A stretch of DNA of 34,449 nucleotides. It comes from Acidobacteriota bacterium. Its GTDB lineage: Bacteria; Acidobacteriota; Terriglobia; Terriglobales; Acidobacteriaceae. The stretch spans positions 1 through 34,449 of the forward strand of contig JAJYFA010000023.1 of assembly GCA_021790995.1 (NCBI GenBank), read 5' to 3'. Shown piece after piece: positions 1-8,096 of this stretch (within the stretch, counting starts at the first letter, position 1; every line of letters starts with the position of its first letter). Position numbers and translations under genes: made by a program. The notes under the pieces are model-generated. The model saw only the letters and a list, made by a program, of their open reading frames with translations. It did not search any database and was not told the DNA's origin.

Positions 1-1
1 G

Positions 2-1141
2 CGCAAGCTGGCGATTGGCGCCCGCGACGTCGCCCAGGGAGCGCAGAGCCTTGGCCAGCTCGAAGTGGACCTGCGGCTCGTCAGCGCCCAGAGAGATGGC
101 CTTTTCAAGCTGCCGCCGTGCCCCGGTGGCGTCCTTCATGTCGACCAGCACAACACCCAGGTTGACGCGGGGATTCAGATCGTTGGGGTTGAGTGCCACG
201 GCCTCTTCCAGATGCCTGCGCGCAGCAGCAAAGTCGCCGTTCCTTTGCTCGATCATGCCGTTCAGGTTGAGCAGATCGGCGTCGTGTGGCGCCTGGGCGA
301 GGAGCTTTTTGGCCAGAGGCGCGGCGGCGGCGTTGTTGCCCGTGAGTACCAGCGTGCGCAGCTCGATGCGCTGCGCGGCGAGGTCGCCGGGATGGGCGGT
401 GGCGAACTTCGCAGCCAGGGCGGAGGCGGCCGCGAAGTGGTAGAGGTCCATATCAAGCGAGACCAGGGCTGCGGCAATGGCGTCGGAACCGGGGCGCGAC
501 TGAAGACCATCGCTGAGCGTCTTGACCTCCTCATCGTACATGCCGGCCTTGCGGTAGGCGGTGGCGAGATCGAGGGTGAGTTGCTCATCGAGCGGGGCCG
601 AGCGCAATAGTTGAATGGCGCGGTCGTACTCGCCGGCCGAGACGAGGCTCTTGACAAGGCCATCGAGCGCAGGCAGGGAGGTGGGATCGATGGCGATGGC
701 CTGTTGCCATTCGCCGAGGGCCTCCTGGTTGCGGCCCAGACGGGTGAGCGCGGTGGCCAGCAGCAGATGCGGCGGCAAGACGCCAGGGGCAAGACGCACG
801 GCCTCGCGTAGCGGCGCGAGCGCCTGCTGGGCACGGCCCGAGGAGTAGAGGCTGAGACCGAGAAGATAGTTCAGGTGAGCCGAGCCAGGCGACTGCTTCA
901 ACCCGGCGCGGATGGCCTGTTCGGCGCATTGCGGCTGACGCTGTTGCCGGAACCACTCGCCCAGCGCCGCCCAGGCTTCATCGCCGGGATGAGCGCGGAG
1001 CTGCGATTCGAGCGAAGGTGGCCCAACGCAGGCCGGAGAGCGTAAGTTCTGGGCCGAGGCGGCGAGCACGGCGCAAGGTAGGACGCCAGCCAGCAGGCCG
1101 GTCCTGCACAAATCGAGAAAACTAAGCATGGGCACAGTCAT
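2..1141 (-). CDS. Exported tetratricopeptide-repeat protein, 3' end outside the window
   Basis: The minus-strand frame runs open from about 1141 to the left edge, so about 380 N-terminal residues are visible and the C terminus is missing. The N terminus has a hydrophobic stretch ending in AASAQ, a plausible Sec signal peptide. The rest is helical with repeated TPR-like signatures: NYLLGLSLYSSGRAQQALAP, HLLLATALTRLGRNQEALGE, LNLNGMIEQRNGDFAAARRH and VNLGVVLVDMKDATGARRQL. TPR proteins are scaffolds for protein interactions; no enzymatic domain is visible, so the partner and process are unknown. There are two possible ATG starts in frame, 1141 and 1129. An AGG-rich stretch precedes both, so the exact start is uncertain. 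The gene lies downstream of, and in the same direction as, the xylanase locus, but is separated from it by about 340 bp holding a transposase remnant, so co-transcription is doubtful. Confidence 0.8.
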   Translation of the reverse strand, partial: MTVPMLSFLDLCRTGLLAGVLPCAVLAASAQNLRSPACVGPPSLESQLRAHPGDEAWAALGEWFRQQRQPQCAEQAIRAGLKQSPGSAHLNYLLGLSLYSSGRAQQALAPLREAVRLAPGVLPPHLLLATALTRLGRNQEALGEWQQAIAIDPTSLPALDGLVKSLVSAGEYDRAIQLLRSAPLDEQLTLDLATAYRKAGMYDEEVKTLSDGLQSRPGSDAIAAALVSLDMDLYHFAAASALAAKFATAHPGDLAAQRIELRTLVLTGNNAAAAPLAKKLLAQAPHDADLLNLNGMIEQRNGDFAAARRHLEEAVALNPNDLNPRVNLGVVLVDMKDATGARRQLEKAISLGADEPQVHFELAKALRSLGDVAGANRQLA

Positions 1142-1255
1142 CCTACCTGCGCGGGCAGAAGTAAGGCTCTGCCGGGACGGATTCAATGCTTCTGTCCATT
1201 TTAGTGTAGTGCGCGGCAGAATCGGTGCGGCTTCAAGCTGGCTAGCTAGGTTCCA

Positions 1256-1450
1256 GTGCCGCAAATCCGCAGAAAAATGTACACCTTGCACGATCTGCAC
1301 GGCAAAATCCCCACTGCCCTTCGTGTGATCAGCGGCAAGGCTCATGACCTCACCATCCTCGATGACACTTTGATAGAGACAGGAGCCTTCTATGGCGTGG
1401 ATCGCGGTTCCATCCATTTCCAACGGTTCTATCGATTTACCTCGGCGCCA
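1256..1450 (+). pseudogene. IS4-type DDE transposase fragment
   Basis: A short plus-strand reading frame encodes RRKMYTLHDLHGKIPTALRV, ISGKAHDLTILDDTLIETGA and FYGVDRGSIHFQRFYRF. This matches the central block of IS4-family transposases, where a 'LH.LxDLRGxIP' strand is followed by 'DGKxHDVxxLD' and the catalytic-Asp motif 'FYVMDRGYxDFxRLxxF'. The Asp of VDRG would be the second catalytic acid. Nothing before about 1256 or after about 1450 continues the homology, so only about 65 residues of a roughly 350-400 aa protein remain. The frame runs on into the antisense of the xylanase 3' end, where it is noise. No terminal inverted repeats or target duplication were recognised around it. This is the scar of an old insertion next to the xylan locus. 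The family assignment is from motif recall. Confidence 0.65.
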
Positions 1451-1481
1451 CGGGAAATGGCGATTGAACACCACGTGCTTC

Positions 1482-2648
1482 TCAGCGACGGCGACGATCA
1501 AAACTGTCGCGCAAGGCGAAGAATGCCTGTTTCGGCCGGTAATTGCGGTCGAAGGGCAACGAGCGCTGGGGACGATTGGGCTGTTTGCGATGGTGCGTTG
1601 GCCCGTTGTTGAGCCAGGTGAAGCGATCGCTGAGATCCCAGGTGAGCACGAGCTTAACGGCTCGATTGGCGAGGGCGACGCGGAGATAATCGGTGTAGGT
1701 GCGCGCAATGATCGCATCGCGTTCGGCGGGATCGTTTGTGGCAATGTCATCTTCGTTTACGTCGAGTTCAGTCAGGTAGACATCGAGGCCCATCTGGCGA
1801 ATGGCCTCAATGTAGTCGGCCAAACCCTTGCCGAAGGCGTAGTGCTGGACAGCCTTCAGGTGGCTCTGGATCCCGACAGCATCGAGCGGAACATTGTTCT
1901 TCTGCAATTTACGCAGCATCTCGAGGATCAGGCTGCGACGCTCCGCGTCTTCCTCGCTGTCGTACTCCACGCCGTAATCGTTGTAGGTGAGCCGCGCGTG
2001 GGGATCGGCAGCGCGCGCGGTACGGAAGGCAAGCTCGATGTAATCGGGACCGATTTGCTCGTACCAGAACGACTTGCGCAGCCCTCCCGGCTGGCCGTCG
2101 GCGGGGAGAATAGCCTCGTTGACTACGTCCCACGAGTGCAGACGGCCGGCGTAGTGCTTGCACACAGTGGTGATGTGATCGATGAAGATCTGCCTCGTAT
2201 GCGGACGATTTGCAGGGCTCTGAATCCACTCCGGTACAGAGTTGTGCCAGCAAAGAGTGTGCCCGCGCATCAACATGCGATGGCTCTGTGCAAAGGCAAG
2301 AAGGAAATCGGGGCGGGAGAAATCGTATTTGTCTGGCGCGGGGCGCAGGGCGACCCACTTCAACTCGCTGGTCGGAACGACGATGACGCATTGCTCGGCG
2401 ATCAGCTCGGCGAACTCGGGATCGTCCTCGACATTGCGCACAATCACAGCCGAACCGAAGATCAGTCCGTGGCGCCAAGCGTGGGCGCGGAGCGAACGCG
2501 CGCCGGCGACGTCGCCAAATGAACCCGGGAGAGCAGACGAACCCTGAATGCGATGCGTCCAATCGGCCAGAAGCGAATCCGCGGGCTGCACTGCAGCTGC
2601 TACTGCGGCCGCTGCTCCGAACCTTGTGAATTGTCGCCGGGTAATCAT
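1482..2648 (-). CDS. GH10 endo-1,4-beta-xylanase, Tat-type signal
   Basis: The 388-aa product is a glycoside hydrolase family 10 enzyme that should cleave internal beta-1,4 links of xylan with retention of configuration. Visible hallmarks are RGHTLCWHNSVPEWI (residues 128-142), the acid/base motif WDVVNEA with Glu178, and the nucleophile motif LTELDVNE with Glu294. QSH (261-263) and a C-terminal TWDLSDRFTWL substrate-binding block are also present. The length equals a single catalytic domain; no carbohydrate-binding module is seen. The N terminus MITRRQFTRFGAAAAVAAAV carries a twin-arginine motif followed by a hydrophobic segment, so export as a folded protein is likely. An AGG-rich Shine-Dalgarno stretch (GAGGTTAGG) precedes the ATG. 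It starts 14 bp after the GH43 stop, so the two are almost certainly co-transcribed. Family and catalytic residues are well supported; the precise xylan preference is inference. Confidence 0.93.
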   Translation of the reverse strand: MITRRQFTRFGAAAAVAAAVQPADSLLADWTHRIQGSSALPGSFGDVAGARSLRAHAWRHGLIFGSAVIVRNVEDDPEFAELIAEQCVIVVPTSELKWVALRPAPDKYDFSRPDFLLAFAQSHRMLMRGHTLCWHNSVPEWIQSPANRPHTRQIFIDHITTVCKHYAGRLHSWDVVNEAILPADGQPGGLRKSFWYEQIGPDYIELAFRTARAADPHARLTYNDYGVEYDSEEDAERRSLILEMLRKLQKNNVPLDAVGIQSHLKAVQHYAFGKGLADYIEAIRQMGLDVYLTELDVNEDDIATNDPAERDAIIARTYTDYLRVALANRAVKLVLTWDLSDRFTWLNNGPTHHRKQPNRPQRSLPFDRNYRPKQAFFALRDSFDRRRR

Positions 2649-2662
2649 TGCCTAACCTCAAC

Positions 2663-4279
2663 CTACCAGGGATTGGGCGCCAGTGCGCGATAGTGAGCCC
2701 AGTCGAAATCGACGGCGCCGGGGTCAGAGGCGAGCGTAGTGAAGGCAAAAAGAGCGGGACGCGAGCCTTTCCACCAGCTGAAGTGGATGGGCGTGGCCCC
2801 ACCGAGGTTGTGGAAGGTCTTGCCCTCATCGAGGCTGTAAGAGTAACGAGCCCGATCGGCGCGGACGCGGACGCGAAGCTCGATCGCGGATTGCGTTAGC
2901 GCAGGGCCCTTCACGCGCTCTTGCAGGTAGAAGTAGCTCAGCCGGCGGACGTTGCCCGATTGCGCGACCGCGAGGCCGCTCGGGAACTCCTCGAACATGG
3001 CGAGGCCGGCGTGGACGCCGGACTTCATCGCGGTCAAATCGACACGGATGGTGAACTGGAAGGCGTTGTCCTGCATGCACTCGGTGAGCGTGTTGCGCGC
3101 CGCGAGCAGTGCGTCGGCCCGCATGGGGACGAGGCGCAGCGATCCGGGCCGCGCGGTGAGCGACCAGTGCGCGTCGTCGGGATTATGGTTCCACTCCCAC
3201 TGCGGCGCGAGGACGGTTTCGTTGAAGTCGTCCGAGGTTTGCGGATGCAGATCGGAAGGCGCGGCGGTATGGCCGGGAATGGGACCGGAGGGAACGGGCC
3301 AGCCAGTGGTTTCCGTGTCGGGATCGGCGCCGACGATGGGCCAGTCATTCTTCCAGCGCACCGGTTCGAGGTGCACGATGCGGCCGTGAGCGCCATCGGA
3401 TTGGAAATGGACAAACCAGCCCTCTCCGCCGGGAGTCTCAACGTATCCACCCTGGTGCGGGCCGTTGATGGGGGTTGATCCCTGGGCCAGCACCACGCGG
3501 TATTGATACGGCCCGTAAATATGGCGGGAGCGCAGGACGGCCTGCGCGCCGCCGGCAACGCCTCCGAAGGGCGCGAAGATGTAATAGTAGCCGTGGCGCT
3601 TATAGAGCTTGGGGCCTTCGAGCGTGGGCAGGTGGACGGGATTCCGCACCACGATCCTACCCCGGTCGAGCACGTGCTTTCCATCAGCGGACATGTGGTG
3701 CAGGATAAGCGGACCGGCCCCGGTGACGGAGTGGATCAGATAGGCCTGGCCGTCGTCGTCCCAGAAGGGGCAGGGGTCTTCAAGGCCAGGACCGGCGATG
3801 ACGGCGGCGGGCTTGCTCCACGGCCCGGTGATTTGGGGCGCGCTGCTCATGAAGATGCCTTCATCGGGCGTGGGAAAGTACACGTAAAAGATCCCGCCGT
3901 GCTTGCGGATCGAGGGCGCCCACACGCCTTTTCCGTAGCGGTTGCCGCCGGCCATGCTGTAGCGCGGATCCATGGTGAGCCGATCGACCACGTGGCCGAG
4001 GATGGTCCAGTGCACAAGGTCGGTGGACTCGAGGATCGGAATTCCGGGAACGAAGTGAAAGGTCGAAGCGATGAGGTAGTAGTGAGCGCCGTCGCGGATC
4101 ACGTCGGGGTCGGAGTAATCGGCGAAGAGGACGGGATTGTGGTAGACGCCCTGTGGCGCCGGCGTTGCCGCCGGCTGCAATGCCTGCGCCGCCACCGGAA
4201 CGGCGCGTGCCGCGAGACAGACCGCGAGCACCCTGCTCAAGAGCTGGTTCTCAAATTTCCATCGTGCCGTTGCGATCAT
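2663..4279 (-). CDS. GH43 beta-xylosidase / arabinofuranosidase-like enzyme, exported
   Basis: The 538-aa product has a GH43 five-bladed beta-propeller followed by the beta-sandwich domain typical of GH43 xylosidases. The inverting triad is visible: base Asp57 in DYSDPDVIR, pKa modulator Asp168 in LEDPCPFWDDDG, and acid Glu221 in LEGPKLYK. The C-terminal sandwich begins near residue 370 (DDFNETVLAPQWEWNHNPDD) and ends in VDFDWAHYR. The frame opens 29 codons earlier, but I chose the ATG at 4279: AAAGG lies about 7 bases before it, and it gives a hydrophobic N terminus ending in VPVAAQA, a likely Sec signal. The family contains beta-xylosidases, alpha-L-arabinofuranosidases and arabinanases. 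The adjoining GH10 xylanase favours action on (arabino)xylo-oligosaccharides. It is probably the first gene of a two-gene unit with the xylanase. Confidence 0.9.
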   Translation of the reverse strand: MIATARWKFENQLLSRVLAVCLAARAVPVAAQALQPAATPAPQGVYHNPVLFADYSDPDVIRDGAHYYLIASTFHFVPGIPILESTDLVHWTILGHVVDRLTMDPRYSMAGGNRYGKGVWAPSIRKHGGIFYVYFPTPDEGIFMSSAPQITGPWSKPAAVIAGPGLEDPCPFWDDDGQAYLIHSVTGAGPLILHHMSADGKHVLDRGRIVVRNPVHLPTLEGPKLYKRHGYYYIFAPFGGVAGGAQAVLRSRHIYGPYQYRVVLAQGSTPINGPHQGGYVETPGGEGWFVHFQSDGAHGRIVHLEPVRWKNDWPIVGADPDTETTGWPVPSGPIPGHTAAPSDLHPQTSDDFNETVLAPQWEWNHNPDDAHWSLTARPGSLRLVPMRADALLAARNTLTECMQDNAFQFTIRVDLTAMKSGVHAGLAMFEEFPSGLAVAQSGNVRRLSYFYLQERVKGPALTQSAIELRVRVRADRARYSYSLDEGKTFHNLGGATPIHFSWWKGSRPALFAFTTLASDPGAVDFDWAHYRALAPNPW

Positions 4280-4415
4280 CGATTGGCCTTTAGATTTTGT
4301 CTGAATTCCTTCGGAGATAGAAGCGGCCTCCCGCTGCCGTTCGATGCGGCACTCGACCAGAGACAAACTGTTCGAGTGAGCGATAGATACCGAGGCTGAA
4401 GCTCTTGAAAGCGGT

Positions 4416-4444
4416 GGGGGGTGCGGCGCTCAGCCGCACTCCCC
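4416..4444 (-). terminator. Strong hairpin between the TonB receptor and the GH43 gene
   Basis: A 12-bp stem (4416-4427 with 4433-4444, one G-T wobble) closes a 5-base loop immediately after the receptor stop codon. Read on the minus strand it is followed only by a weak CTTTC stretch, so it may be a partial terminator or an mRNA-stabilising hairpin that lowers expression of the downstream hydrolases relative to the receptor. Confidence 0.55.
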
Positions 4445-4450
4445 TGTCAA

Positions 4451-7400
4451 CTAGAACATCAGCTTGAGCGACAACTGCGCGATGCGCGGATCGTTCTGCG
4501 GCGCCGTGCCGGCCCAGTTCTGCGGGCTGGTGCTGGTGATTTTCCCGAACGAACTGGAGCCAACGGTGGTTCCGGGATCGCCCAGGTTGGTGTGGTTGAG
4601 CAGATTAAAGTAGTCGGCTTCGAAGCGGAAGGCGACCCGCTCCGTCACGGGGAACTTGCGCACCAGGCTTCCGTCCCAATCGACGTAGCGCGGACCTGTG
4701 AACGACCCTTTGGCCACGTTGCCGAATCCGCCCGGGGCGGGATTCGAGAAACTGGCGGCGTTCATCCATCCGACGCAGTTCGCGGCGCCCACCGCGCAGG
4801 CGCTGCGGCTGTAAGCGCCGCTGCCCGAGTACACGGCGCGATCGCGGTTCTGTCCCGATCCATCGAGGTTGCTGTTGCCCGAGAAGACGGTCAACGGATC
4901 GCCGCTGCGGAACTGGAAGATTCCGTCAAGCTCCCAGTTGTTAACGATATAGCGGGCAACGCTTGGGGCATCGTTGAGGAACTTCGGAATGGCGTAAACA
5001 TATCCGAGCGTTGCCACGTTGCGGTGATCGAAGTCCGCCGGGCCGTAGTCCAGGGCCTTGAAGTTCGGCATGGTGATTGGGTAAACGAAGGAGTTTCCCG
5101 ATCCGATTGAAGTGGCGGCCTGATTCCAGGGCATGTTATTCATGGCCTTCGACCAGGTGTAGTTAAAGAGCATGTTGAGGCCGTAGCGGACACGCTGCTC
5201 GGCCGAGAGCTGCAGCGAGTTGTAGCTGGTGTTGCCGCCGGTGTTGGCCGCCGTGATCGGCTGGCTGTAGCAACTGTTGGTCGCCGCGCAGCCGGAGGGA
5301 TTGAAGGCGCGCGTCCCATTCACGAATGGGTTCAGCTCCATATTCTGCCACTGGTGGCTGCCGTGGGTTGCCACGTAAGCAGCCTGAAAGGAAAGGCTGC
5401 CGGTGACTTGCTGCTGGAGGGCAAGGTTCCATGCGTAGACGAGAGGATCGTGGAAGCCTTTGTAGGGATCGTAGGTCAGCCAGGACTGCACGGGAATAGG
5501 AGTCGTGGAAGGCGGCGGCTGCGGAGCCGGAAATGGATTGGCGATTCCATAACTCGAGTAGGGATTGGCGACGTTGATGACGGTTCCCGGAGCGCTGTTG
5601 TTAAAGCCGGCGGCCGTCACGAAAGGCGAGCCGTTCGAGTAGATATTGAACAGCGTGCTGTTGATGCGGCTGTCGAAGAACATGCCGGCGCCGCCGCGCA
5701 GGCTGGTCTTGCCGTTGCCGAAGACATCGTAGGCAAAACCCAGCCGGGGCATGAAGTGGTTGTAGGCCGAGGCCACGCCGTTGGGATTGAAGCCCGTATC
5801 GCCGGCGAACAACAATCCCGCCGGTGCCAGCGGATACATCGTCGAGTGCGTATGCGATGCCCAAAGGCTGGGGAAGAAGCCTCCCATGCGCCCCTGCAAC
5901 TCGTGCCAGGGGATGAAAGGCTCGTAGCGGACGCCGTAGTCGAGCGTCAGGCGGGAACTCGCCTTCCAACTGTCTTGAATGTAGGCCCCCTGAAATTTGC
6001 CCCGGGGATTGAAGTACTGTCCCGATGCCTGCGTGAAGGAGTAGAGATACCCGAACAGGAAGTTGGCCGCCGGATCGCCGCCCGTGTTGTTGCCGTTGAA
6101 GGTGAATTGGCCCGGCGTCTGGAAGAGATTGTTCACGTCCACCTTCGAGACTTCCCCGTGGTACCCGGCATCGATATTGTGCCGTCCCAGCAGGAAGTGA
6201 ATATCGTCCGTGAGCGTGTAATTTGCCCGGCGGAAGAACGCCTGCGGGTTGTCGCCGATGTTGAAGTAGTTGACAACCTGAATCTGCTGAATCTGCTTGA
6301 AGGCCGGCTGCCAGATGTTCACGCCCAGATCGGCGGCGTCGACGCTGCTTGCAACCGGTCCGCGGGAATCGTTGTCGAGCTGATAGCTGAGGATGAAGTT
6401 GTTGACGATGTGGTCGCTGAAGGTGTGTGTCTCGGAGATCAGCGCGTTGTAATAGTGATTCTGGGCCCCGTCGGCATAGGTGAGCAGATCCTGCGTGTTG
6501 AGGACACCCTGAAGCACGAAGGCATCGGAGAAGTAGCGCAGGGTCAACTTGTCCTTCGGCGTCATCTCCCGATCCACGCGGGCGGTGATCTCTGCTTCAG
6601 TGAAGATATTCGGCTTCACGACGCTGCCAGGGTTGCCGGTCGTGGTAAGCGCAGGAAGGTAGGTGAGCAGCTTGGCCGCCACCGGACTCAGCGCGGCCGA
6701 ACTCCATACATTGGAGTAGTTCGACGCGCATCCCGCGATGGTGGGGGCCAGCATGGCCGACGGGTTGATGGGGTCGGTGACGCAATCGGTAAAGACCAGA
6801 CTGTTGGTGCCGGGCGAGGCGCCCGACGAGTTGGCGCCGGCCTGCGCGATGGTGGGCAGGAACGTTGCGCCTGCGATATTCGCCGCTGCGTGATTGATGG
6901 TTCTCTGGTAGCCGAAGAAGCCAAACGTCTTCTTGTCCTGAAAGACGTGGGGAATCTCCAGCGGGCCTCCGACAGTGCCGCCGAACTGATTTCGTTTGAG
7001 CGGGTTGAGATAGTTGCTTGTGCCGTTCCAGGTCAGGGGTTGAGTGGCATTCAAGGCGGCGTTGCGCACGTACTCGAATAGATCGCCGTGCCATTGACTG
7101 GTGCCGCTCTTGGTGATGATGTTGACCACGCCGCCGGCGTTCTGGCCGTACTGCGCGTTGTAGTTGTTGGTCTGAATGCTGAACTCCTGCACCGCGTCAG
7201 GCATGGGGAATGGCATGTTGACGTTGGTGTACTCGTCCACGTTGTTGCCGCCATCGAGCATGTAGTTCGTCTGCCCGACGAAGGTGCCGTTGGCCGAGAT
7301 GGCGATCACCGTCGGAAATGTCTTGGTATTTCCCTGGTCGGCCTGCGCGGGCGGGGCAATGGTGACACCGGCTACCTCCTCGGTGAGCTGCGCGGCGTTA

Positions 7401-7861
7401 CGGCCGTTCAACGGCAGGTCGTTCACCTGTTCGGTGCCGATCACCTGCGACAGCGTCCCCGTCGTCAGGTCAACCTGGACGTTGTCGGCGTTCACGGTCA
7501 CGGTCTCGGTCGCCTTGCCAAGTTTCAAGGTAATGTTTACCGTGACTGCGGCGTCGGCGCGCAGTTGTACGCCGTTCTGCGTGTATGCCGAGAATCCCGC
7601 CCGCGAAGCGGTGATGTTGTAAACGGAAGGCTGCAGAATGGGAAAGACGAACTGGCCTTCGCTGTTGGTGGTGGTTCTGGTCGAAATCCCTGTGGCAGCC
7701 TGGGTGGCCGTCACTTCAGCTCCGGCAACCACCGCACTGGTCGAATCGGTCACCGTGCCGTTAATGCTGCCTAAGCCCTGCGCAAACAGCCTGCCCGGCG
7801 CGCAGATGCTCACCGCGCAAAGGGCTGCCAAACAACCCAATAGCTTGAAAAGAACTCTCAT
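4451..7861 (-). CDS. Large Oar-like TonB-dependent outer-membrane receptor
   Basis: The 1136-aa product begins with a signal peptide (MRVLFKLLGCLAALCAVSIC to about Gln28). A carboxypeptidase-regulatory-like beta-sandwich domain follows (about 30-115, GSINGTVTDSTSAVVAGAEV with a GFSAYTQNGVQL end). A plug-like region comes next (about 118-250: VQVDLTTGTLSQVIGTEQV, DLPLNGRNAAQLTEEVAGV, AGGVVNIITKSGT). The remainder is a long beta-barrel ending SLKLMF, with the terminal Phe expected for an outer-membrane barrel. ATG 7861 is preceded by AGGAGG with a 6-base spacer, a near-perfect ribosome site, so I prefer it to the ATG 20 codons upstream. Receptors of this type take up large ligands with TonB energy. 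Position directly upstream of the GH43 and GH10 genes suggests xylo-oligosaccharide uptake, which is inference. No SusD partner gene is present, as is usual for this phylum. Confidence 0.9.
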   Translation of the reverse strand: MRVLFKLLGCLAALCAVSICAPGRLFAQGLGSINGTVTDSTSAVVAGAEVTATQAATGISTRTTTNSEGQFVFPILQPSVYNITASRAGFSAYTQNGVQLRADAAVTVNITLKLGKATETVTVNADNVQVDLTTGTLSQVIGTEQVNDLPLNGRNAAQLTEEVAGVTIAPPAQADQGNTKTFPTVIAISANGTFVGQTNYMLDGGNNVDEYTNVNMPFPMPDAVQEFSIQTNNYNAQYGQNAGGVVNIITKSGTSQWHGDLFEYVRNAALNATQPLTWNGTSNYLNPLKRNQFGGTVGGPLEIPHVFQDKKTFGFFGYQRTINHAAANIAGATFLPTIAQAGANSSGASPGTNSLVFTDCVTDPINPSAMLAPTIAGCASNYSNVWSSAALSPVAAKLLTYLPALTTTGNPGSVVKPNIFTEAEITARVDREMTPKDKLTLRYFSDAFVLQGVLNTQDLLTYADGAQNHYYNALISETHTFSDHIVNNFILSYQLDNDSRGPVASSVDAADLGVNIWQPAFKQIQQIQVVNYFNIGDNPQAFFRRANYTLTDDIHFLLGRHNIDAGYHGEVSKVDVNNLFQTPGQFTFNGNNTGGDPAANFLFGYLYSFTQASGQYFNPRGKFQGAYIQDSWKASSRLTLDYGVRYEPFIPWHELQGRMGGFFPSLWASHTHSTMYPLAPAGLLFAGDTGFNPNGVASAYNHFMPRLGFAYDVFGNGKTSLRGGAGMFFDSRINSTLFNIYSNGSPFVTAAGFNNSAPGTVINVANPYSSYGIANPFPAPQPPPSTTPIPVQSWLTYDPYKGFHDPLVYAWNLALQQQVTGSLSFQAAYVATHGSHQWQNMELNPFVNGTRAFNPSGCAATNSCYSQPITAANTGGNTSYNSLQLSAEQRVRYGLNMLFNYTWSKAMNNMPWNQAATSIGSGNSFVYPITMPNFKALDYGPADFDHRNVATLGYVYAIPKFLNDAPSVARYIVNNWELDGIFQFRSGDPLTVFSGNSNLDGSGQNRDRAVYSGSGAYSRSACAVGAANCVGWMNAASFSNPAPGGFGNVAKGSFTGPRYVDWDGSLVRKFPVTERVAFRFEADYFNLLNHTNLGDPGTTVGSSSFGKITSTSPQNWAGTAPQNDPRIAQLSLKLMF

Positions 7862-8000
7862 GATCAGCCTCCTGCTCCTCAAACTTCTCGATCTTCGGCC
7901 CAGCCGAGACGGCATTTTCACACCGCGAATTGGACACGACCCGGCGGGCCGAATTGCGAGTCCTGGCGTTTCTAGTAAATCGAATTAGCCTCTGGATAGA

Positions 8001-8027
8001 CAGGTACCGTCCCTGACCGTCAGGTAC
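8001..8027. promoter_or_regulatory. Candidate operator: spaced direct repeat plus palindrome
   Basis: CAGGTAC occurs at 8001-8007 and again at 8021-8027, exactly 20 bp (two helical turns) apart. Between and overlapping them is the palindrome CCTGACCGTCAGG (8012-8024). The site lies 140 bp upstream of the TonB receptor start and about 70 bp past the stop of the membrane regulator. It sits in the only AT-rich stretch of the locus. The layout is that of a transcription-factor site; the binding protein is unknown. Confidence 0.45.
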
Positions 8028-8096
8028 TTTTGTATCTCTATTTTTAACAATGATTTACGGAATTGACTCTGCTGAATTCCCAGACTCGGCGACGGC

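Noticed and set aside
1392-2522. Long plus-strand open frame opposite the GH10 gene
   Set aside because: It is the antisense shadow of a clear GH10 xylanase, caused by high GC at third positions; its translation lacks any family pattern.
5354-7081. 575-codon plus-strand frame opposite the TonB receptor
   Set aside because: The receptor on the minus strand has a signal peptide, plug and barrel features; this frame has none and is a codon-bias shadow.
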